Shown piece after piece: positions 11,046-21,927 of a stretch of 64,000 nucleotides of DNA. Positions within the stretch are counted from its first letter, which is position 1, and every line of letters begins with the position of its first letter. This DNA is from Cladochytrium replicatum (lineage: Eukaryota; Chytridiomycota; Chytridiomycetes; Cladochytriales; Cladochytriaceae). The translations under genes and the position numbers were made by a program. Under the pieces are notes generated by a model that saw only the letters and a program-made list of their open reading frames with translations, had not been told where the DNA came from and searched no databases. The stretch is taken from assembly GCA_025526935.1 (NCBI GenBank), contig JAHLKD010000006.1, forward strand, positions 336,001 through 400,000, given 5' to 3'.

Positions 11046-11236
11046 TTAGATTCTCTATCACATCGGGTTTTACTCGGGTCTGACTTTTGACCCGAGAAGG
11101 GTTTTCCTACTGGACCCGATACCCGACCCGGATCCGACCCGAAAATTTTCCATGAAAACCCGGCACTCGGGTCGGGTACATTTAGTCAATGGACCCGGAC
11201 CCGACCCGAAAGACCCTAAAACCCGCCGATCCTTAA
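11046..11236 (-). repeat. ACCCG-rich right terminal repeat
   Basis: Rich in acccg and cgggt words and ending ACCCGCCGATCC then TTAA. It aligns over its whole length with 53590-53775 (for example the shared blocks gacccgaaaattttc and cgggtcgggtacatttg/agtcaatgga), showing that this end belongs to a multicopy family. Confidence 0.75.
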
Positions 11237-11473
11237 ATAATACCCTCCAACGAAAAGCCCACGAAATGTAAACCATAGAGAGGTGCCACCATAACTAGAA
11301 ACTAGACGGAAATCAGAAGCTCTACAAAGACTGCGATTGATCAAGACTCCCACACCAGCCCGTCGTGTACCCGATGACCCAGGAGAAAAACGAGTGTCAA
11401 AAATAAAATCTGGAGAAGGCAGCGGGTCTAAAGGAAAAAGGTGTGTTTCAGTCAGGAGCAGAAAAACAATGTG

Positions 11474-11475
<2 letters not shown>

Positions 11476-11565
<90 letters not shown>
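11476..11565 (+). repeat. (CT)n microsatellite, about 90 bp
   Basis: A pure CT run just upstream of the LINE ORF1-like frame. It reads as poly-Ser-Leu on the plus strand and poly-Glu-Arg on the minus strand. It may be part of the LINE 5' region; the encoded residues are unlikely to be functional. Confidence 0.95.
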
Positions 11566-11568
<3 letters not shown>

Positions 11569-11569
11569 A

Positions 11570-13050
11570 AAATCAATGCCGCCTCCCAGCGCTCCGCATG
11601 CGCAGCCGCCTGATGCGCCGCATGCCGCGCCGCCCGCCGCACCCCCCGCTGTGCCCCCTGATGGACTTTCTGGTGGCACCGTGATTTTTGAGGCCCGTTC
11701 GTGCCCCCGTGCCTCCTCTGTTGAAAATTCCGCTCCACAGCTTCCATTCTCCGCTCCTGCCTCTCCAATTCACTGGGCTGATGATGTGAATATGGGGGAG
11801 GATGAAAATGCCGAATCACGTGACTTCCGATCACGTGACCGACACGCCAAAAGACCTGCTGAACATGAATTGCCCCGTGGTCACTCCCGTTCTCGTTCCC
11901 GATCACATCTGCCGGGTGTCCGGGTTCTTGCTGCTGTGGCTGCTCCCTCGAGTGTTGCATCTCTGGCCGATCTCCGTGTTGTTCTCACTCAGATGCGATC
12001 TGTTTGTGCAACCTTTGATCCGTTGGCGATGCTGGATCCTATGCTTGCACACTTGCCGAGGGACACTCCTGCTGAATTTTTTAGTGTTTGTCGTGATATG
12101 GCCGAGGATCTGGTGGGTCGCTTTGGGAGGCCGCTGCCTTCGCCTTCACCTCCGGTTGCCCCTGTCTCCCTCCATGATGATGTGGCTGCGCCTGTGTGCC
12201 TTCCCCCTAGACAACTGCATGGTAATCCTTCAATTCAGGACAATCTTGGGAACTCTGGTGCTCCTGGCCCTCGCCCCCCGTCTAGTCGACCTGCCCCACG
12301 TGGACCTCGTGGTCCACGCACTTATGCCGCTGCTGCTGCCAATGCCCGTGCCCGTGTGCTTGAGAGTCTCCCCACACTGAGTGCTGAATCTCGTACAGAA
12401 GCTGTCAGGACTGCCCTTGCTGGTCGTGACCCCACTTCGAATGTCAGCCTTCGTGCCCCTCGGCCTGTCGTATTCTATCCTCCGACCTCTCCGCTGCTGG
12501 TCTCCCCACCTGCTGATCTTCAGGCCCGTGTGGATGATTTGACCACTGTGTACATCAAGGACATCATGAGACAGCGGCTCGGCTTTGTGCGGACCATGCT
12601 GAGGGCTCTCTTGGGCGATGAGGTGGTGCGTGGTATCCGCCACATCAGTTTCGTTGGTCGCAACATTGCTTCCTTTATCTGTATTCGCTCAACCGCAATT
12701 GCTCTCCGTGCGCACTTCTCCACCCAGGAAGCTTCCACTGACGAATCAAACCCTGACTTTCTTCGCCGAGCCTCTACTCTGCCTTTGGAGCAGCGGGAGG
12801 CTGCGGTCAGGGAAGTTGTTCACAAGAGATATGCACATATCCTCAGTTCAGTTACTGATCCTGCTATTTTCCTGTATGTCCGTGGTCAGCTCCCCATGGA
12901 TGCTCAGGAAACTGTGCTGGACAGTGCCCGTGGGATTGCGCGTCAGCCTCGCTCAACCCATCTTCGTCAATGATTAGTGTTCGAGTTGGTACCTTCAACT
13001 GTCGCAATTTGAGCTTTGGAGTTCTTGATTCACTGTTTCGCTTTATGCGC
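11570..13050 (+). mobile_element. LINE (non-LTR) retrotransposon fragment: ORF1 and the start of ORF2 endonuclease
   Basis: An open frame reaches its stop at 12971-12973; the plausible ATG is 11575. It encodes an Ala/Pro-rich start, an SR-like patch (GHSRSRSRSHL) and a globular C-terminal half, as expected for a LINE ORF1/gag-like protein. At 12970 a new frame begins ISVRVGTFNCRNLSFGVLDS, the usual opening of a LINE apurinic endonuclease. This second ORF is cut after about 28 codons by a T-tract at about 13051-13069, where an oppositely oriented LINE tail begins. The reverse transcriptase is missing, so the copy is dead. Confidence 0.65.
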
Positions 13051-13976
13051 GCAAATTTTTTTTTTTTTTTTTTAACAATATTATTATTTATTTTGCACAT
13101 ACAGTGCATAACAAAAAACAACACCCAAAGTGCCTTACAAGATGGTCATGGACCAGCACATAGGGAAGCGCGCGCAGCATAAGGAAAAGCAACAAAGCAA
13201 AACAGAGAATGTAAACTCAAACCTGTGGCAACCCGTCAGATACTGCTAAGGTGCCAAAAAACAGGTGAGTAATAAATAATGAGAAAAGAAAACGTTAAAG
13301 ATCCACAAATGCAGGGCCAAAGAGGGAGTCTGGAGGGGAAACTTCTAATGGCAGACCCATACAGTGAAGCCAAATCTTATGGAGACAACGAAAAACTAGA
13401 TACCACGGTGCAAGATTTGCTGGGTTGACAATGCGAAGTGGACGAAGGCTATCAATTGCAACGTCAAGCGGAAGTTGTAAAACAGGAACAGGAACAGGAG
13501 GCAACAATAGGTCAAGACGCAAACATTCTGAAACATGAGATCTAGAGAGAGTTGCAGTGCGGCAGTGACAACACTGCTTGCGGGGGTGATAAAACAAACG
13601 TCCAAGGCGATACTGCAGAAGCCTCAAGATTGACGAAATAGGGAAGCATGGAGGAGCAATTGCTAGCGCATGAGGGTGTGCAGATGCAAGGGGAGCAAAG
13701 CTAGCAGCTATAGAACCATAGGCAGATGAGGCTACTTGGTGAAAGTGATTTGCGATAACATCAGAAGGTTTGGGAACTACAACATTTGCAGCCGGGAAGA
13801 GGAAGTGATTGTTGAAAGGGACAGGAGAACAACGAAAGTGCTTTCCCTGGTGAAGAAAGAATGACAACATAGAGTGAACCATATCAGGGGCATCATCATC
13901 CAGCCAACGTTGAAACATCTGAAACTGCAGATATTGAAGCCGAAACTGAAGGTCAGGAAACTTAAAAACTAACATA
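13051..13976 (-). mobile_element. 5'-truncated LINE, ORF2 C-terminus with poly(A) tail, next to tRNA-Gln
   Basis: On the minus strand an open frame (13975-13295) reads CCHCRTATLSRSHVSEC, the CxxC..H..C knuckle that closes many fungal LINE ORF2 proteins, followed by a 3' UTR and a poly(A) tail (T18 on the plus strand at about 13051-13069). The truncated 5' end stops 2 bp from the tRNA-Gln gene. The head-to-head layout with the plus-strand LINE fragment places two partial elements between unique sequence and the tRNA. Confidence 0.6.
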
Positions 13977-13977
13977 T

Positions 13978-14050
13978 GGTTCCATAGTGTAGTGGTTTAT
14001 CACATTGGACTTTGAATCCATTGACCCGAGTTCGAATCTCGGTGGGACCT
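13978..14050 (+). tRNA. tRNA-Gln (anticodon UUG)
   Basis: Acceptor strands GGTTCCA and TGGGACC pair over 7 bp with one G-T pair. The D arm begins TAGTGTAGTGG, the anticodon loop is CTTTGAA (UUG at positions 34-36), and the T arm contains GTTCGAATC. The discriminator base is T at 14050. No intron is seen. A weak anticodon stem is the only irregularity. A truncated LINE ends 2 bp upstream. Confidence 0.85.
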
Positions 14051-14321
14051 ATAAAAATTTGGCGCGTAGTTTCGAAAACTTGATGTAAAGTTTACATTTG
14101 CGCTCCGTTGCTGCATTCGATTCCTCGTCGGGGAATCAAACACCATGCATGCATCTGTGAAAGCTGCCTAGAGTTATGGTTTTTGGACTCTATATATGTT
14201 TTGTTTGTCTGTATTCCTCACTTGGGGAACGAAACACAATTTGCATCTGTAAATGGCGTCTGGAGTTTTGTTGGGATATTTATTGATTTCTATTAAGCAA
14301 ACCATTCGTAGAAGTAATTGT

Positions 14322-16089
14322 TCATGATGCACATTTCTGGGCTAGAAGGGTCATCTTTGCGTCAGGTTGTTGCATATCAACAACAGGTAGGACTTTCTCC
14401 CCGATCCAGTTCGATTTTTCGCGGGCTATTGCCTTTATGAGAAGATATGTATTAGTGTTCATTGCTGTCCAGGTGCGGGATATTACCCGAGGATCTTCTG
14501 GTTTCACGTCAAATATATATTTGTACTTGTTTCCCAGACTGTACCCAGATCGATGAACTGAATCGCACGAGGAGCGTTTGAGCGAATCTAGGTCCGGCTC
14601 TCTAAATCTATAGTTTGAAGAAAGAGAGAGAGAAAAATTTACATTTTCCAAGGTGTAAAAACACTCGCTTACGAATCCACGGTCTCTGTGGTGAACCGCA
14701 CAGCAACTGGCTCGATTTCATCAGGAGGACGAGTTATTGGGTTGTTTCTCACACTTCCAGTTTCCTCCTTCAATCCGATTGCGACGTTCTCTCGGCACAG
14801 GTCGTTACGTCGAGCTCGCAGCTCCAACTCATGATTTGGATGGACGATGCTAGCAAAAATGGTGAACCAACCGGTGCAACTGTGTCAACCAACAAACCTC
14901 GACGTGCCGCGTTTCGCGCCCGGATCCTGCGTATGGACCCATTCTGCCAGGTCGCCTTTACGCACTTTCTCCGCCGTTCTGCTACGTGCACTAATGTACG
15001 CTGCAACTTGTGTCGGCGATGCTCTTTGCATCATCTCGATTTCACGCTGTAAATGGAGAAGTTGCATTGGGGTCGGAGTTGTAGTGCTCGCTTTAAGGGG
15101 ATCGGCTGGACACGAGCGGCTGAAACCATCGTTGTCTATCCGAGTCGCTCTGAAGATTCGCCAGTCGGGTTCCTGTGCCGGAGGTGGTTTCTATTCACAT
15201 TTTGAGCAAGAAGTTACAAGTTTGGGGCTATGCTTACGTAGAACCGATGGTCAACTACCATCAACTTTTCCTCGGCCTCACCGTTTGCTCCTTGTTGGTG
15301 CACCAGCTTTAGGTCGTCGACGCCGAATCTATCGATGTGTCCCACGTCGTTCGTGTGGGCAGAGTTGCTCGGAACAATGGCTTGCTTCAAGTATTTGGTT
15401 TTGAATTTATGGCCCTCTCCTTTGTGCGACGTCTTGGATGTTGTAACCATCGATCGGAAACCCTATTCAAAGAACTTTATCTCCAAATACAAGCTTGAAC
15501 TAAAATTCCCACCGTTCCATCCTTTGTGACATCCTCCTTTGGTACTCTCATGAAACCAGTCGGAACAATCTTGTTGATATTAATAGGTTCCTCAGATTCC
15601 CCGTCCGCGTATTTCCTCACGTAGTCTTTTGGCGGCGATGGTGCTGTAAAAACATCGCCATTTGTGGTCGCAAATGGTGATGTATGTCTAGAGTGATGTG
15701 TAAGGTTTGTGACAGCTTCAAACTTCTTTTGCATACGAGGGTAATCCTGCACCGTCAACTTCTTTGCTGTATTGCACGAATGGCTGAATATTCTTCGAAT
15801 ATCCCGTTCGCTGTTTTGGCACATCGGACGGTGCTTTTCTTGGTTTACGCTTCTCACCCGATCGATGTTGCTTTTCGCGAAATAACCTGGCAGCAATTTC
15901 GTTGACGTTGTGTGTGGTGGAGTACGTGGTCGAATAGACGAAGCGCGGATCTTGTGGTGGTCCGGATGATACGAACGAGAGTTTTCGGAAAGAGAGCGCA
16001 GAAAGTCCGGCCGACAGATCGGCAGATGCTTGCTGAGCCGGATCTGGTGCTGGATGACGTTTGCAAGGCAACGGTGGGGGTGGGATCAT
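14322..16089 (-). CDS. Candidate axonemal (SAXO4/PPP1R32-like) protein, six exons
   Basis: I assembled complement(14322-14601, 14673-14849, 14898-15190, 15238-15462, 15513-15746, 15778-16089). It keeps frame throughout (506 codons plus stop); the first intron is only 31 bp. The protein has no transmembrane segment and carries repeated short motifs such as FVYSTTYSTTHN, RTGYSKNIQPF, HTSPFATTNGDVF, PTGFMRVP and HRSGYSLGNKY. They resemble the TGFxxN / TTYGxxF motifs of ciliary microtubule-associated proteins of the SAXO4 type. A helical stretch (MQLLHLQREIEMMQRA) lies in exon 4. If right, it coats or lies inside axonemal doublets and implies flagellated zoospores. Family assignment rests on motif flavour only; the gene model is better supported than the function. 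Confidence 0.45.
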
Positions 16090-16440
16090 CTCTGTTTGTG
16101 GATCACAATGTACAGCAATGTTTCTGAACACCTTTGTCGCCTATTTCGGACACTTTGTGATTGGTTGACTAATGGACCGAAGTCATATTGAAAAGAACAT
16201 GGTAGCAACATGTAGAAGATGGCAACTGCGTGAAAAACTATCAATCGAGATGAAACTAAGAGGCTAAAGAACGACAGGCTAAAGCAAGACACCGCGTATT
16301 AAAGAAAGATTCATTGTCCTTGTTCCGAATGATAATTGAAACAGAATGCATCATCTAATTTGGACAAGTGGGAGATGTTCTCAAATCAGAACTGCAGCAG
16401 AGCTGGTCGCTCATTCCAGCCATCCCAACTTCTGGGCAAC
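16090..16440. other. Intergenic, nothing recognised
   Basis: AT-rich sequence between the candidate axonemal gene and the decayed carrier gene. No coding, RNA or repeat signal was seen. Confidence 0.5.
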
Positions 16441-17695
16441 CACCTTTAGCTGCCCCAAGAAGAGAAATGTAAGGATAGTATGGGGTCTAAATTCGACAAA
16501 AAGTTAGTGCAAGAAAAAAGCTAGTAAAAAAAAGCAATTTGAACCGAAATCTCCTACCCTATGCGAAGATAGTGTGGTACGACCCCCTCGTACAGAGTAC
16601 CAACGCCATCATGCTGAACAGTCTTGACCATGCAATCGAAACCGTTCTTGTAAAGCACGCCTTTGCCATCGGTTGCAGCACGTTGGTTGTACTACAATTT
16701 CAAAAGTTAGCCGAGGTACGCCTTTGATGAAACAATTCATACCATTCTTGCAGTTGCGACATCAAAGGGGTTCATGATAAGGCACACAAACAAGCTGGTG
16801 ATAAGCGAAGAGGAGAAATCCAGTCTCACTTTCGCACTCCCGTCGTCATTTTTCTTTGAACCACCCAGTTCGCAGCAGCGCACGGGTCAAATCGTATCGT
16901 GGTAATTGAACCGATGATCCTGCTACTGTCCGTACCATCGCCACGTCAACACCACGGTAAAGACCTCATATTCCTTCGCATTGTCCTATGGTACACAAAG
17001 CTCTTAGTATTCCCTTCTTGACGTAGTCGTGCTGGAAGCCCACAGCTGTTCCATGTGATGTATACGATTGAGAAATGATTCGTGATTCGAGTTTAGTACC
17101 ATAAATTTAGACCTTACCGTTTTAACAAGGAAGACGGGAGAGGCAATGAAGGCTCCAACCACACCGGACATTCCACCGGAAAAGACCATAGACGCAGTGT
17201 GAGGTTGGGTTCCAAATTCCCTTCGTGTCACAGGGAATCCGTTCATGACACTGGATTGAAATGCATCCCGTAATGGCTCGTACATGCCCAGTCGTGTTCC
17301 ATTTAGAAGTACCTAGGATAGAATTCAGCGCAAGTAATACTGCTTAAACATGATGGACCAACCTGGTACACATAGGCAGGACCAAGCCCACGTTGGATTC
17401 CACCAAGTCCTCACTCTGGAAGATTTTGATCAAAGCGTCGAAAGAGCCTTTCTATGCTTTGATGGCAGCCACGCTTGTGCTTCCCGCACTCAGAAACTCT
17501 CCTTGAAGCTGTAATCGGGTTTTAACCGCCTCGAAAGGGTTCGTGAACGTTACTTCCTCTGTTCAACAAGTCAAATCAGTTTTCATAACCACCTCACAAC
17601 CTCTCCGACTTACAGCAAGCTGCAACAGCACCAAAAGCAAAACCTTTTGCATGCTGGATAAATGCGCTCTGCTCGGAACTTGGAGCGGTGGCCAT
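16440..17695 (-). pseudogene. Mitochondrial carrier pseudogene (oxaloacetate/OAC1-like)
   Basis: Exon-like pieces on the minus strand match a mitochondrial solute carrier in order: FAFGAVAAC, TFTNPFEAVKTRLQLQGE (the PX[DE]XXK[RK] signature region), MYEPLRDAFQSSVMNG, SGGMSGVVGAFIASPVFLVK, then GLYRGVDVAMVRTVAGSSVQ and VLYKNGFDCMVKTVQHDG. The SPVFLVK..SY order resembles yeast Oac1, an inner-membrane oxaloacetate/sulfate carrier. In-frame stops interrupt the first repeat (before KGSFDAL) and the second (before GLYRG), and a frame change is needed at QSED/GGIQRGLGP. Ordinary splicing does not remove these lesions, so it is called a pseudogene. Confidence 0.75.
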
Positions 17696-17774
17696 CTCAG
17701 CAGCGTTCGGATCTATGTATTCGAGGTGGCCCTTTGATTTGATGATGGCACCAAACAAATCAAATAATCCGAGC

Positions 17775-18080
17775 ATGGAGAGATCGAGGAGGACGACGAG
17801 TTCGAGGACTTCGTGGACTGAAGGTAGGTGGATACAAGTGTAGTTAATGTGTTGCTGAATCTGACTTGCGGTAGACTGGGTAGCTGGACAAAGGCTGATG
17901 AAGATCCAGAAGATGCAATGCTTTGGGAAGACGATTGGGGCACGAAAAATATCGATGATGACTTTTCGATGCCGCTGAGGTCAGTAACTTTTGAAAGAAT
18001 CGTTTCATTGTCATCCACTGAATGGGGCCCAAGCTGCTACAACCCAACCCCAGCAACTTCAAAATTAGCCGGGATGCAAC
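17775..18080 (+). pseudogene. SEM1/DSS1-like coding remnant
   Basis: The segment at about 17787-17816 encodes EEDDEFEDFVD, and after an intron-like gap 17885-17980 encodes DEDPEDAMLWEDDWGT and IDDDFSMPLR. This is the acidic, Trp-anchored pattern of SEM1/DSS1, a small proteasome-lid and TREX-2 subunit. The only splice that joins the two parts in frame passes through TGA at the expected Trp of the first acidic block, and no in-frame ATG precedes that block. It is a decayed copy, or a gene with an unusual 5' exon that I could not place. Confidence 0.5.
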
Positions 18081-18133
18081 AACTATTTGTACATTTTATT
18101 TGTTTACTTTATGTCCGCAATAGATGAGAGTAT

Positions 18134-19391
18134 CTACAGACGTATCACACCACCGGTGTCTGCCTCCGCTGGCCTAAAGAGTACGGCTCCTTTCCACGCC
18201 TGGAATTTTTGAGCGCGGATCATCTGGATGGTCTGTTCTCGTTCCTCCCGCTCCGGATCTGGCTGTATGAGCGACATAGCTTTTGGCGCACGCGAAGTTT
18301 GCGGATATGCGACGATTTGTGATGTCCTAAGCTCAACTGGAATCCTTGGAGGGCGTCGAGGTCTAGGTTGGGGATAGTGCACAATTTTCGGGCCATCGTT
18401 AGAATGTTTGAAATTTGGTCGGACCATTGGACTGTGCTTAAGCACATTCAGGTGAGATTGTAAGGCTTGTGTCGACTCAAATCGATTCACTGAGCGAGGT
18501 TGGCCGCCCTCACTACTCGATGTATCCGAACTGAGATTGATATTCATCACCCGGTTACCCTTCGTTGTTGCCAAACTCTGTAGGTCACTTTGGACCAGGT
18601 TTCGAGTCGATTGACCCGCAACGAGTAACGCCTTTGCGCTCCAAACACTGTCGGTCTGGCTTTGTGTGTCCGTGAAATCAACGATATCAGAGTTATTGCC
18701 AAACGATGAAAATGTTTTCTGGCTGGATTTATCTGAATCAAGAAAGAGCGGAAGACCCCACGACGTTGGTTTCTTCATTGCGGAAGACTTTGAAGGTTTC
18801 TTTGGAGTAATAAAGGCATCTTCGAAACGATGTCGGGCTGCGAATGTCACAATAGGAGGAAGACTGGATTTTGACTCTAAGTATCCGTGTCTTTGTATCA
18901 TTGTTACAACGTAGATTCAAAATCGCTCTTACCATTCGAGAATCTGATGGCAGTTATCTAAAAAAAGCGATCATTCAATGAGGTTAACTGAAAATGATCA
19001 TCAAGTTTCACTCCACCTTTCCGAACTTTTCGAAATCAATCGCATAGTATTCTCGCCCGTTGATCTCTCTCTCCAAGTCTGTCTCTGTCGTGTGGTAAAG
19101 GTCCATTGTTTTCATTGCACTCTCACAGTCAGAGCCATTAGATTTCCTGGCGAACATAATGGGGACGCAGTTACGATCAGCCTTGTCCGTGTCTATCTGA
19201 GCTGCTGCGATCGAAATGTTCTGAAACTTTTGTCTTCCTGACTGACATGAAGGTGGCCTTGATAAAACTAATCTTTCTCTAGGATTGCCATGCGGCACTG
19301 ATTTCTCCAACGCGGTTCTGTAAGCACTCCGCTGAGCATCTCTCCGTAGCTTCAAAGCGTTCTCTTGAGCACTTCTATCCTGGTGATCCAT
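18134..19391 (-). CDS. Unrecognised protein, three exons
   Basis: The model complement(18134-18876, 18933-18957, 19017-19391) stays in frame from ATG 19391 (about 380 aa). The middle exon is 25 nt. The N-terminus is basic and helical (SAQENALKLRRDAQRSAYRT), the middle is Ser-rich and probably disordered, and the C-terminus has a conserved-looking helix (EREEREQTIQMIRAQKFQAWKG) followed by a short tail. No domain is recognised and there is no signal peptide or membrane segment. It is divergent from ATG22, with 97 bp between start codons, so the two may share a promoter region. Confidence 0.6.
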
Positions 19392-19488
19392 TCTCTGTCT
19401 GCCAATTGGACGTCTTCCTTGACCAATCAACTTTACGTCCCTCGGTTGCTAATTTAAGTCATAAAATTTTTGGGGGCTGCCACAGAAA

Positions 19489-21455
19489 ATGGCAGAGACG
19501 CACCAGCTCTCCAGCATGGACCAGAGCTTAGCCAGCATCGACGACGTCGAAGTCCCCGACATCGACAAGTCCCCTGTCACCACGCGCGAGTTCAGGGGAT
19601 GGCTCATGTACGGTTTCGCCTCCGAGGGTTACTCCGCGCTTGGCACGGCGGTCATGCTCCCCATCATCCTGGAGACAATGGCCGCACAAAGCGGCGTCAC
19701 GACGGCAGACTACTCGAAACCATGCGACCTCACCGTCCCGGGCTACTCCTGTGTCGTCCAGGTTGGAAGTGCATACATCAACACCTCGTCCTTTGTGTTT
19801 TACTGCACGTCCATTTCGACCGTCGCTCAGTTCATTCTGTTCATCAGTATCTCATCATTTGCGGACCACGGCGACGGGAAGAAGAAGCTCATGCTCGGGT
19901 TTGGAGTCGTCGGCGCCGTTTTGGGACTCTTGTTCATCGCGTTGATCAAACCTTCGCTGTATTGGGCTGCGGCGCTGCTGTACATTATCAGCAACATCGC
20001 ATTCTGCGCTTCATACGTGTTTTTCTACAGGTGTGTGTGTGTGTACGTGTGTGTGTGCGCGAATACCGTCGTCAATTTTTCCACGGCTAACGTTGGATGC
20101 TTTTTAGCTGGGTCCCAGTGTACGCTCGCAATGATCCGGAGGTGATCGAAGCTCGTGGAAAGGGCTCGAAAGAAATACTGCACAAAGTTACCGAGAAGAG
20201 GACGAACTCGATCTCCGCGCAAGGATTTGCATGGGGCTACGGTGCCGCCGTGGTCCAGCTCATCATCGCCGCCGTGATTGCACTCTTGATCGGCGACACA
20301 ACAAAAGAAGGAACGGGCGGACGCGAATCGACCACCGGCTTGCCAACGACCTACCGGCTCCAGATCGGCGTGGCATTCGCGTGCTTGTGGTGGTTGGTGT
20401 TTATGATCTTCCCGCTGCTTTGGATGAAGAACCGTCCTGGCCCGCCACTGCCTAAAGGCGAGAACCCCGTTGTTTACTCGTGGAAGACCGTGGGAGGGAC
20501 GTTTTCGCGAGTCACCCAGCTCGGGAACCTTTTCCGTTTCCTTCTCGCTTGGTAGGTGCTCATTTAGCTTCACGAATGTAAGATTACGGGCTTAATCAGA
20601 TTTTATGTAGGTTTGTATATAGTGACGCCTTCTCCACCATTGTTTCAGTCGGTATCCTCTTTGCAAAGACTCAGTTGGGAGCAGGTGACACGACTCTGCT
20701 CCTTGTCGCCACTCTGGTTCCGGTAAGTCTAAGATGGGCAGATATTGGCCATTTTCTGAGCTGTTTCATCTTTTCAGTTCTGTGCAGGAGTAGGCTCTGT
20801 TGCTTTCATGTACCTCCAGCGTGGACTGAAAGTCTCGACCCGCACAATGATCATGATTCAAGTAAGTTCATCATTCCTTGAACGATCCGGGAAAACCAAA
20901 ATCTTTTCAAATAGGCGTTCATCTACTCGATTCTGTGTGCTTACTGTCTTCTTGGTTTCGTCGCACCCATCGGAATCAAGCAAAGCTGGGAAATCTGGTT
21001 TTTTGGTGCAGTTCACGGTTTCCTTCTTGGATCCACCCAGTCGTTCTGCCGTTCACTGTTCTCAGAGCTCCTCGTACGTTCTCGGATCGAATATTCCTCA
21101 CACTTTTTTCCTTACATATATTTCAACAGCCTCCCTCCCGTGAGGCCGAGTTCTTTGGGCTCTACGAAGTCACCGACAAGGGTTCCTCTTGGATCGGCCC
21201 TCTCATCGTCGGCGTACGTGCCCGTTTCCCAACCATGAGTATCCGTGTGCTTACCGGAATCTTTTATTGCAGGCTATCCAGGACGTTTCGAACCCTCGAA
21301 ATTCGTTCTACTTCCTCCTCGCCACGTTCCTCGCGTCCATCGCGCTCCTCTTCACCGTGAACGTGGACGAAGGTCGCGCTGAGGGTCTTGCGTACGCTGA
21401 GAAGCACTCCACCCTGTCAGCTTCGAAAGAGAAGTTGACGGTGGAGGCATCCTGA
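19489..21455 (+). CDS. ATG22: Autophagy-related protein 22 (vacuolar amino-acid effluxer)
   Basis: Seven exons (19489-20030, 20108-20551, 20611-20722, 20778-20861, 20915-21073, 21130-21213, 21273-21455) give 535 aa. This is an MFS-type permease that releases amino acids from the vacuole after autophagic breakdown. Diagnostic segments are EFRGWLMYGFASEGYSALG at the N-terminus, LLAWFVYSDAFSTI before the second half, and EAEFFGLYEVTDKGSSWIGP near the C-terminus. About ten to twelve hydrophobic helices are visible. The first intron starts inside a (GT)n run. The stop is TGA. Length and motif order match fungal ATG22. Confidence 0.92.
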
Positions 21456-21927
21456 GTAGGCGAACACGCTTAAATCTATGTGTAGTGCAACGCATCGTAT
21501 CCCACCAACTTACCACGCAAAGAAGTGTGAAAAGCTATCGCGTTGTCGAGATTTCCCGGTGTTATATGCATAGAAACACTGCTTTGTTGTATTGCTTTCG
21601 TTGGCTGGCTACTGATCAAGTTTTTGTTCATAAAAAGTATATAAGTGTATCGATTTGAGGAGATATCGAGGACTACGATATCAACCATAAACACAGCATT
21701 AACTTACATGCACAGAAAGTTAAAAGGAATGACAAAGAGATCAAAGAACCACAGAAGCACAGGATTAGCGGGAAAAGTGTGGAACTAGGCAAATTACGCA
21801 AAAGCAGGGGACTCCAAAGTGGAGATAATAAACTGACTAAGTGACATGAACAATAAAGTAAACTGACCGGTGATTTCGTGAAAACTACTAGGAATTGCCT
21901 TGATCGTTATTCTCCACACTAAACGCA
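21456..21927. other. Convergent intergenic region
   Basis: AT-rich 3' flanks of ATG22 and of the convergent gene downstream, with several AATAAA-like stretches. No gene was seen. Confidence 0.5.

Larger units (their letters stand above)
4317..11236. mobile_element. Putative ~6.9-kb hAT-type DNA transposon with inverted subterminal repeat arrays
   Basis: Proposed boundaries are TTAA at 4317-4320 followed by GGTTCGGCGGGT, and ACCCGCCGATCC followed by TTAA at 11233-11236. The two ends are imperfect inverted repeats rich in ACCCG/CGGGT. Inside lie an unrecognised minus-strand gene (4618-6301), an array of 97-bp repeats, a hAT transposase (7684-10119) and an array of the same repeat in the opposite orientation. 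The right end (about 10820-11230) recurs at 53375-53775, which supports it as a true element end. The left boundary and the TTAA target site are inferences, because hAT elements normally make 8-bp duplications and the third copy lacks TTAA. Confidence 0.55.

Noticed and set aside
11046-11236. Interstitial telomere repeat (GGGTC-rich)
   Set aside because: Irregular word spacing, no simple telomeric unit, and a shared boundary with another element end at 53.7 kb.
11441-11570. Poly-Ser-Leu or poly-Arg-Glu protein N-terminus
   Set aside because: It is a translated (CT)n microsatellite; the plausible ORF1 start lies after it at 11575.
13051-13976. Twin-primed 5' inversion of a single LINE
   Set aside because: The poly(A) tail lies at the internal junction, whereas twin priming places it at the outer end.
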